From positions 3,943 to 14,324 of the forward strand of contig VBBG01000120.1 of assembly GCA_005882905.1 (NCBI GenBank): a stretch of DNA of 10,382 nt, written 5' to 3'. Positions 5,530-10,382 of this stretch are shown here, one piece after another. The position numbers and the translations under genes are program-made. Each line of letters opens with the position of its first letter. Position 1 is the first letter of the stretch. The notes beneath the pieces are model-generated. The model had not been told where the DNA came from. It made no database searches and saw only the letters and a list, made by a program, of their open reading frames with translations. Source of the DNA: Candidatus Bathyarchaeota archaeon. Its GTDB lineage: Archaea > Thermoproteota > Bathyarchaeia > 40CM-2-53-6.

Positions 5530-5721
5530 TCAATCTTCCCGAGCATTGCGCAAGGCCCACAGCAGTCCAATTCCTCTCCTCTGGGCGATCTTGGTCCGCT
5601 TTGTACGGATGGCAAACCTACCGTTCGTAATCGGCCATTCCAAGATTCTGAGAATGGTCTCTAGCCAACGACTGACAATGAATGTGGGCAAAGGCTCCGA
5701 GAAGTCTCTCGTCGGGTTCAT
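5530..5721 (-). CDS. Small basic protein, unknown function; first gene of the SPFH operon
   Basis: This is a 63-residue frame with a good ribosome site (GGGGAGAAAGG directly before ATG 5721). Its stop codon lies 5 bases before the start of the next gene. It has a hydrophobic/amphipathic stretch (about 12-30, with three Trp/Arg pairings) and a strongly basic middle (RFAIRTKRTKIAQRR, 35-49), ending GLLWALRNARED. This could be a membrane-associated or nucleic-acid-contacting peptide; no family is recognised. The tight spacing and the promoter-like sequence at 5769-5781 make it more credible than a random frame of this length. Confidence 0.45.
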   Translation of the reverse strand: MNPTRDFSEPLPTFIVSRWLETILRILEWPITNGRFAIRTKRTKIAQRRGIGLLWALRNARED

Positions 5722-5768
5722 CCTTTCTCCCCGACTATATGCTAATGCTCAGCCAGTCAATAAACGTC

Positions 5769-5781
5769 TATACTATGTATA
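5769..5781 (-). promoter_or_regulatory. Palindromic TATA element of the SPFH operon
   Basis: TATAC-TAT-GTATA is a 13-base perfect inverted repeat that reads as a TATA box on either strand. Read leftwards it would start a transcript near 5750, leaving a leader of about 30 bases that holds the ribosome site before ATG 5721. A second TATA-like ACTATATGC lies at 5734-5742. The rest of the divergent gap up to the MFS promoter (5786-5945) shows only a small hairpin, GGCTA/TAGCC at 5839-5853, and no gene that I can support. Confidence 0.45.
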
Positions 5782-5950
5782 ATAGTGCAGTGAATCCCAC
5801 GGTCAGATTTTCGCCGCGGAGTCGATAGGTCAATTCTTGGCTAACTGGTAGCCTTGCTGAACTATGAGAGACATGTAGGAAACCAACCTCACTAGCTTGA
5901 AGTGCTCGTCTTGTGTGCCCGACAGTTAATAATGGCCCGGACATCCTCGA

Positions 5951-5986
5951 TTACTTATCATCAGAACGAGTGTAAGTCATCATGAC
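5951..5986 (+). promoter_or_regulatory. TATA box and start-codon palindrome of the MFS gene
   Basis: TTACTTATCA (5951-5960) has its TATA core about 25 bases before ATG 5982, which predicts a leaderless mRNA. GTCAT (5976-5980) and ATGAC (5982-5986) form an inverted repeat around one base, and the right half includes the start codon. This is a possible repressor site placed as in the ArsR promoter, although its sequence differs. Confidence 0.5.
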
Positions 5987-7262
5987 AGAACTAACCCAGG
6001 AGCCTCAGAAAGTAGAGTCGGCACCCGCTTCTAGCGCGAGCAGGGCCGCCCTCGCCTTCATCTTTGCCACCGTCCTTTTCGACACTCTAGGCTTCGGCAT
6101 CATCATCCCAGTCCTCCCTGGCCTGGTCGTCAGTTTCGTCGGTGGCGATACTGCCCAGGGCGCAGAGGTCTTTGGTCTGTTCGGGACCGTGTGGGCGTTG
6201 ATGCAGTTCCTGTTCGCGCCACTGCTGGGAGCATTATCCGACCGCTATGGTCGACGACCCGTCCTCATCCTTTCAGCATTCGGCCTCGGCATCGACTACA
6301 TGATCATGGCCCTCGCTCCAAACCTAACATGGCTATTCATCGGGAGAGTGGTCAGTGGAATTACAAGTGCCAGCTTCACCGTCAGCTTCGCCTATGTGGC
6401 CGATACTGTCCGGCCGGAGCGGCGGGCCGGCGCCTTCGGTATGATAGGCTCGATATGGGGCGTGGGATTCATCATCGGACCCCTCGTTGGGGGACTATTG
6501 GGAGGAATCGGCCCCAGGTTCCCCTTCTGGGGAGCGGCTGCCTTGTCAATTGCAAGCGCGGCATACGGGCTTGTTGTCCTGCCCGAATCGCTACCTATGG
6601 CGCACAGAAGCCCTCTCTCTCTTCGGAAAGCAAACCCTGTAGGCTCCATCGGCATGATCCGCGCGAAAAAGGGACTCTCAGGCTTTGTAGCGGTCAACTT
6701 CCTCAACTTCCTCGCCTTCCAAGTTCTCCCCAGCGTCTACGTACTCTATGCCGCTTACAGGTATGCGTGGGGATACGCACTGGTTGGGGCAGCACTCGCC
6801 CTTGTCGGAGCCTGCAACATCATCGTCCAAGGGCTCCTCGTCCGGCGATTCGTCACCCGGTTCGGCGAGCGTCTGGCACTACTCGTTGGACTAGTATCTG
6901 GCACAGCAGGCTTTGTGATATGGGGCCTTGCACCCAACAGCCTCGTATTCATGATTGCAATAATCTTCTACGCACCCATTGGATTCGTCCAACCTGCGGT
7001 CCAAGGACTCATGACTCGCCGAGTCGGCCCGTCCGAACAAGGACAGCTACAGGGCATCAACGGCAGTCTCATGGGCCTCACAGGCGTAATCGGACCCACA
7101 CTCTTCACTGTAATATTCGCATTCTTCATCGGCACCCAAGCACCCATCAATCTTCCAGGCGCACCGTTCTTGCTCTCCGCGCTCTTGATGATCGCGTCGC
7201 TCCTTTTGGCACTAAAAGTCACCCGTGCTATAGAACGAGTCTCGCACCTTGAGCAGTTCTAA
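5982..7262 (+). CDS. MFS transporter, TetA-like drug:H+ antiporter (DHA1)
   Basis: This is a 426-residue membrane exporter with 12 predicted helices. After a polar N-terminal tail (1-21), helix 1 is AFIFATVLFDTLGFGIIIPVLPGL with the conserved Asp at 34. Motif A, GALSDRYGRRPV, is at 83-94 between helices 2 and 3. Antiporter motif C, GFIIGPLVGG, is at 162-171 in helix 5. The central loop is about 205-232 and EQGQLQG is at 352-358. These features and the general order match the TetA/DHA1 group, which exchanges drugs or metabolites for protons. Related archaeal proteins are often of unknown substrate, so tetracycline transport should not be assumed. The start is fixed by the promoter spacing. It has no regulator next to it and converges on the amino acid permease. 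Confidence 0.9.
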   Translation: MTELTQEPQKVESAPASSASRAALAFIFATVLFDTLGFGIIIPVLPGLVVSFVGGDTAQGAEVFGLFGTVWALMQFLFAPLLGALSDRYGRRPVLILSAFGLGIDYMIMALAPNLTWLFIGRVVSGITSASFTVSFAYVADTVRPERRAGAFGMIGSIWGVGFIIGPLVGGLLGGIGPRFPFWGAAALSIASAAYGLVVLPESLPMAHRSPLSLRKANPVGSIGMIRAKKGLSGFVAVNFLNFLAFQVLPSVYVLYAAYRYAWGYALVGAALALVGACNIIVQGLLVRRFVTRFGERLALLVGLVSGTAGFVIWGLAPNSLVFMIAIIFYAPIGFVQPAVQGLMTRRVGPSEQGQLQGINGSLMGLTGVIGPTLFTVIFAFFIGTQAPINLPGAPFLLSALLMIASLLLALKVTRAIERVSHLEQF

Positions 7263-7299
7263 ACTATTGTTGAATGAAAGCAACGCGCCCAACAGTTTA
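7260..7299. terminator. Inverted repeat joining two convergent stop codons
   Basis: TAAACTATTG (7260-7269) matches CAACAGTTTA (7290-7299) as a 10-base inverted repeat with one mismatch. An inner GTTG/CAAC pair (7269-7272 with 7281-7284) can extend the hairpin, with CGCGCC bulged. The left end is the TAA stop of the MFS gene and the right end is the TAA stop of the permease on the other strand. It is probably a shared 3'-end or termination structure. Confidence 0.5.
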
Positions 7300-8616
7300 C
7301 GCTACATGGGAAGTTCGGTAGCGAAACAATAGTAGACGAAACCCTGCAAGCGTAGCAAGTACTGCAACACCGGTGAGTGTGGCCCAGATCGGCAAAGATG
7401 CAACCAACAATAGGCAGCCGAGTAGGCCGACCCATGAGAACAAAGGGGTCGTCAGTCGCTGCTCTTTGTGCAATTGTAAGGCAGAGAAATGAGTGATAAT
7501 GTACCAGGTAAGCGTGAAGATGCTGGCAACGGCCAACAATCTTCGAAGGTCGAAGCTCAGGGCTAAGACCAGAACTATCAAGCCTATGGTCAGAACAGCA
7601 TTTCGAGGGATGCGAAACTTCGGGTGGACTGAGCCAAGCCAGTGCGGAAGTTCTTTTGCCTCGCCCATCGTGTATGCTACTCGCGATGCGGTTAGCAGAT
7701 CTCCGATGAGTTCGCTTAGAGATGCGGTCCAAGCAGACGCCAAGATTACTAATCCTCCCCATGTTCCGACTGCCTGTGTTGCTGCTCTGAAGAGTGGCAC
7801 GTCGTCTCTCCCCATTGACTGAGAACCTAGTACTCCCAGGGTCGTCGCTGCGACGGCGAGGAACACCACTGCGGCAACTGCAATACCGCCTATGATAGCG
7901 ATTGGAGTGGTCCGTCGTGGATTCTTGATCTCCCCCGCCATGATGGCCGTCCGCATGAAGCCATCCCAGGTCCAGAAGAATATCGCTGCTCCAGCGAGTA
8001 CACCGAACGGCCCGTTGTCTCCTAACAGATTCGCGAAATGACCGGGGTTTACTGCGGGGGCGGAAAATGCGACAAAGAATCCCAATAGAGATACGTTCAC
8101 AACCATGAGACCGATCAACACTTTGGTCGTTAGTTGGACATGAAAGAAGTTGAGGACCACGACTGCTAGGATTACAATGCCAGCGAACAGTTGGAGAGGT
8201 AGAGTTGGTATTATTTGGACTGAATATGCTGCAAATGCGAGCGAGATGACGCCTAGAGAAGATATTCCCTTACCAAGGTACGCGCATCCGGCGATGAATC
8301 CGAGAGTCTTATGGTTTAATTCGCGTGCCCAAGTAAAAGCTCCTCCTTCCTTCGGATAGTTCACCCCTAGCTGTGCGGCACTGATTCCCGTTGCGAGTGC
8401 GATGAGACCTCCTAGAACCATTGCAATGAGAATACCACTACCAGCTCTTGATGTCGCGGACCCTACCGCTCCAAAAATGCCCGTACCAATGATCATCGCG
8501 GCGGTCATTAGGGTAGCCGTGCTACGCCCTAGTGTGCGGGCGAGCGAAGTTCTTGATTCAGCCTTTCCAGATTGTTGGCCCGATACGACTTCCGAAGGAG
8601 TTGGATCCTTGCTCAT
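7297..8616 (-). CDS. APC superfamily amino acid permease
   Basis: This is a 439-residue transporter with a polar N-terminal tail (1-30) and about 12 membrane helices. It takes up amino acids, or exchanges them, by proton or sodium coupling. The unwound helix-1 substrate motif MIIGTGIFG is at 41-49. YPKEGGAFTWARE (87-99) follows helix 2. Helix 6 and its loop give DGFMRTAIMAGEIKNPRRTTP (218-238), strongly conserved in this family. SRVAYTMGEAKELPHWLGSVHPKFRIPRNA (311-340) is the conserved loop between helices 8 and 9. Length is typical. ATG 8616 follows a TATA-like GATAATTC on the minus strand (8653-8660). It lies 87 bases downstream of the malate:quinone oxidoreductase gene on the same strand, with its own possible promoter in between. 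Substrate cannot be assigned. Confidence 0.92.
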   Translation of the reverse strand: MSKDPTPSEVVSGQQSGKAESRTSLARTLGRSTATLMTAAMIIGTGIFGAVGSATSRAGSGILIAMVLGGLIALATGISAAQLGVNYPKEGGAFTWARELNHKTLGFIAGCAYLGKGISSLGVISLAFAAYSVQIIPTLPLQLFAGIVILAVVVLNFFHVQLTTKVLIGLMVVNVSLLGFFVAFSAPAVNPGHFANLLGDNGPFGVLAGAAIFFWTWDGFMRTAIMAGEIKNPRRTTPIAIIGGIAVAAVVFLAVAATTLGVLGSQSMGRDDVPLFRAATQAVGTWGGLVILASAWTASLSELIGDLLTASRVAYTMGEAKELPHWLGSVHPKFRIPRNAVLTIGLIVLVLALSFDLRRLLAVASIFTLTWYIITHFSALQLHKEQRLTTPLFSWVGLLGCLLLVASLPIWATLTGVAVLATLAGFRLLLFRYRTSHVA

Positions 8617-8641
8617 TTTCGAGCTACGCTCTCCATCCTCA

Positions 8642-8660
8642 TCACGTGAGAAGAATTATC
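8642..8660 (-). promoter_or_regulatory. Possible promoter and palindrome before the permease
   Basis: On the minus strand GATAATTC (8660-8653) is a TATA-like element about 40 bases before ATG 8616. It is followed by the 8-base palindrome TCACGTGA (8649-8642), which would lie between the TATA box and the transcript start. This could be an operator, but an 8-base palindrome can also occur by chance. Confidence 0.3.
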
Positions 8661-8703
8661 GAACACTGGAGCGCAGCAACACAACATTCTTCCGAATTGA
8701 CCC

Positions 8704-10041
8704 TTAGACTGCTGGCAACGTCCCGAAAACCTTCGTAAACTTTTCATCGTCAAAGTCCAAGCCTAATGCTCTTGTAATTTTCAACACGTTCTTGTAGGCG
8801 ATACCGAGGGATCCGGACGCACCGGGAGATGGAGCCATGTTTGCGCAGATATTTACCCCATCTTGAGGAACCTCTGGGAGAGTAAACTCACCGAGCTTCA
8901 ACTCTCGTGTTCTTTTGTTGATACCCACGGTGCGTACCCCTCCAAATTCAGGAGCAGGTTTCAAGTCTGCATACGGAATCGAGGGCACAATCTTTCTCGC
9001 CTCATATTTCCAAAAGAGACGACGCCCCACAACTGGCAGGGAATATGCGATGTTCTTGAGCATGATGTTTCTGATTGTCTTCTTTGAGATGATAGTATCT
9101 AGAAGTACAGGGTCAAGATTGTCGATGAATTCTTTCATGTCTGGCTTGTTCTTTTCGAACATTAGAGTCGGCGTTGCCGTGGGTCCATATCGGGTAACCG
9201 CGCCGTCCCACTCTCTGTCGGCATGGGTGGCCGCGAAAGGCACGCCTTCTTCTTCAAATGTGTACACTTTCCCGTTAATCACAGGCTTAGAGGTGAAGAA
9301 TTTGCCAGCTACTGGAAAGGCAACGTAGTCGCCGCCCAAGCCAAGCTGTTTCGCGAGCGAGAGCGTATACGAACCAGCGGAGACCACGACATATCGGGCC
9401 GAGAAACTTTCGCCGTTCTTGGTGCGGAGATCATAGCCGTCTGGGACATCTTCTATTTGTTCCACTTTCGTGTTGAACTTGACATTGATTTTCTTATCTT
9501 GATGCTTGCTTGCGTTGTCTTGGAAGGATTTTGCGAGCTCGCCAAAATCAACCATGTCTGCCTGCAGTTTGATTATTCCTATGTCTTCATCCTTCTTCCG
9601 CCCTCTCACAATATACGGTTCCAGTTTCGCGATCCCTTCCCTATTTTCCATTAATTCTGCATCAGGGAAGACGGGCTTCACAGTGTCGTGGAATTTTTTC
9701 CTTAGGTAGTCTTTCTCATTCTTTCCCACTGCAAGGACCATGCCGCTTTTCGTGCGCTTGAGAATGTCATGCCCACGTCCGTACTCGCTGTTCGCGTAAG
9801 ACGGGATCATGTCAGAATATCGTTTTATTGTCTTCATCACTTCAGGCGTGTAGTTGAGCTCGCCGCCGAAGGGATGGCGAGTTTGACTGTTTGTTCTCCT
9901 ATCGGACGCGATTCGGCCCACACTGTTTTCCTTTTCAAGAAACAATAGACTCTGCACGTTAGTGAATTCTGCAAGCAAGAATCCCGTGGCGGTTCCTACT
10001 GCACCCATTCCTATGATTGCGACGTCGTAGACATCTATCAT
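8704..10041 (-). CDS. mqo: Malate:quinone oxidoreductase-like FAD flavoprotein
   Basis: This is a 445-residue FAD enzyme that probably oxidises malate to oxaloacetate at the inner membrane face and passes electrons to quinone. The FAD-binding Rossmann motif is at 6-25 (DVAIIGMGAVGTATG, GxGxxG at 11-16), with the ribose-binding Glu at 36. NSQTRHPFGGELNYTPE (51-67) holds the ELNYTP signature of Mqo. VVVSAGSYTLSLAKQLGLG (218-236), FPVAGKFF (242-249), the RYGPTATPTL stretch (284-293) and C-terminal PSPGASGSLGIA (404-415) match Mqo positions for FAD contact and the active site. There are no membrane helices, as in other Mqo proteins, which bind the membrane peripherally. It is slightly shorter than typical Mqo (near 490-500 residues). 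Start ATG 10041 puts the FAD motif at the very N-terminus. Related 2-hydroxyglutarate oxidases or other FAD oxidoreductases are alternatives. Confidence 0.78.
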   Translation of the reverse strand: MIDVYDVAIIGMGAVGTATGFLLAEFTNVQSLLFLEKENSVGRIASDRRTNSQTRHPFGGELNYTPEVMKTIKRYSDMIPSYANSEYGRGHDILKRTKSGMVLAVGKNEKDYLRKKFHDTVKPVFPDAELMENREGIAKLEPYIVRGRKKDEDIGIIKLQADMVDFGELAKSFQDNASKHQDKKINVKFNTKVEQIEDVPDGYDLRTKNGESFSARYVVVSAGSYTLSLAKQLGLGGDYVAFPVAGKFFTSKPVINGKVYTFEEEGVPFAATHADREWDGAVTRYGPTATPTLMFEKNKPDMKEFIDNLDPVLLDTIISKKTIRNIMLKNIAYSLPVVGRRLFWKYEARKIVPSIPYADLKPAPEFGGVRTVGINKRTRELKLGEFTLPEVPQDGVNICANMAPSPGASGSLGIAYKNVLKITRALGLDFDDEKFTKVFGTLPAV

Positions 10042-10157
10042 CTGTCATCATGAGACGACGAGTCTTCTCATACTTTCGAGCTCAAAGTCAATGTGAAGAG
10101 TGGGCGCAAATTCAAAGCGAAATTTTTGCCCGTCAATGGAGGCCAAGAGAAGAATGC

Positions 10158-10178
10158 CTTTGGACATTGGGGTCAAAG
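10158..10178. terminator. Hairpin over the stop codon of the 52-residue gene
   Basis: CTTTGGAC (10158-10165) pairs with GTCAAAG (10172-10178) if one G is bulged, around a 6-base loop. The right arm contains the TGA stop (10173-10175) of the minus-strand gene. Beyond it, towards mqo, a TTT-containing AT-rich stretch (complement of 10115-10127) may act as the termination tail. The 130-base gap from 10042 to 10172 otherwise shows no gene I can support. Confidence 0.3.
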
Positions 10179-10331
10179 CACGAAGAGGTCGACAAGTGTA
10201 GAGAGCAATCCGGCGATCCCTGCTGCGGCTACGACCCGCGAAGCTGACTCATTTCTGTCGGTCAACAGACCTAGAGCGATGACCGTCGCTACAAAGGCAA
10301 CTACGCCGCTACCTACATCAGACCAGCTCAT
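10173..10331 (-). CDS. Tiny two-helix membrane protein, unknown function
   Basis: This is a 52-residue protein with two hydrophobic helices (about 6-23 and 32-52) joined by a short charged loop, TDRNESASR (24-32). It ends LVDLFVL. ATG 10331 is preferred over an in-frame GTG at 10361 because a TATA-like TTAAATATT (10350-10358 on the minus strand) overlaps the region between them and lies about 23 bases before the ATG, giving a leaderless or nearly leaderless mRNA. It lies upstream of mqo on the same strand, 131 bases away. No family recognised; it could be a small holin-like or subunit-type membrane peptide, but nothing in the sequence decides this. Confidence 0.5.
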   Translation of the reverse strand: MSWSDVGSGVVAFVATVIALGLLTDRNESASRVVAAAGIAGLLSTLVDLFVL

Positions 10332-10349
10332 TGGGAAGACCGGCCAGTC

Positions 10350-10358
10350 AATATTTAA
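10350..10358 (-). promoter_or_regulatory. TATA-like box for the 52-residue membrane gene
   Basis: TTAAATATT on the minus strand is the most canonical archaeal TATA element at this end. It is centred about 23 bases from ATG 10331, so the mRNA would start at or just after the start codon region. Confidence 0.45.
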
Positions 10359-10382
10359 CACGGAGTCGGCGCCTGTTGCGTT

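Noticed and set aside
5241..5615. 124-residue open frame on the minus strand, Cys/Arg-rich
   Set aside because: It overlaps both small genes of the SPFH operon in another frame and lacks the membrane pattern and spacing that support those genes.
6191..7252. 353-residue open frame on the plus strand inside the MFS gene
   Set aside because: It overlaps the TetA-like gene in another frame and its protein is Arg/His/Pro-rich low-complexity, as expected from a frame shifted against membrane codons.
7259..7762. 167-residue open frame on the minus strand
   Set aside because: It overlaps the permease in a different frame; the permease frame has all family motifs.
10017..10247. 76-residue open frame on the plus strand
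   Set aside because: It crosses the mqo start and the end of the 52-residue gene in antisense, has no hydrophobic or domain pattern, and no start signals.

Overview
The window most probably comes from an archaeon, perhaps a Nitrososphaeria/TACK-type soil or sediment lineage. Three genes (the ArsR regulator, the MFS transporter and the 52-residue membrane protein) have a TATA-like box about 23-28 bases before the start codon with almost no leader, the archaeal leaderless arrangement. The second gene of the regulator operon instead has a strong Shine-Dalgarno. GTG and TTG starts occur, base composition is moderate, and several proteins are archaeal-looking. The lineage is inferred, not proven. 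I see no rRNA, tRNA, CRISPR array, insertion sequence or phage gene.

Left part (1-3050): a NIPSNAP-family gene runs off the left edge on the minus strand. It is divergent from a small secreted protein of unknown function, and the 92-base gap between them holds a duplicated 16-base element. Next come a MIP channel (aquaporin/glycerol facilitator family) and, facing it, an M20D amidohydrolase/carboxypeptidase. A long imperfect hairpin lies between their two stop codons.

Middle part (3160-5790): a leaderless, probably autoregulated ArsR-type repressor overlaps an AHSA1/SRPBCC protein by 4 bases. Its promoter carries repeated ATCATGCATA elements over the start codon. Convergent to it is a probable three-gene minus-strand operon: a 63-residue basic protein, a 97-residue three-helix membrane protein, and an SPFH/prohibitin-like membrane protein whose C-terminal helical region is almost uncharged. 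This operon is the least explained part of the window.

Right part (5980-10382): a TetA-like MFS exporter converges on an APC-family amino acid permease. The two stop codons form the ends of one inverted repeat. Upstream of the permease on the same strand is a malate:quinone oxidoreductase-like flavoprotein, and before that a tiny two-helix membrane protein.

The gene content fits a heterotroph that takes up and breaks down amino acids or conjugates (permease, M20 hydrolase), feeds electrons from malate to quinones, and regulates channel, efflux and stress functions. No single pathway ties all the genes together. The strongest candidates for something new are the SPFH operon with its two unknown small proteins, the channel with an unusual selectivity filter, and the start-codon operators.
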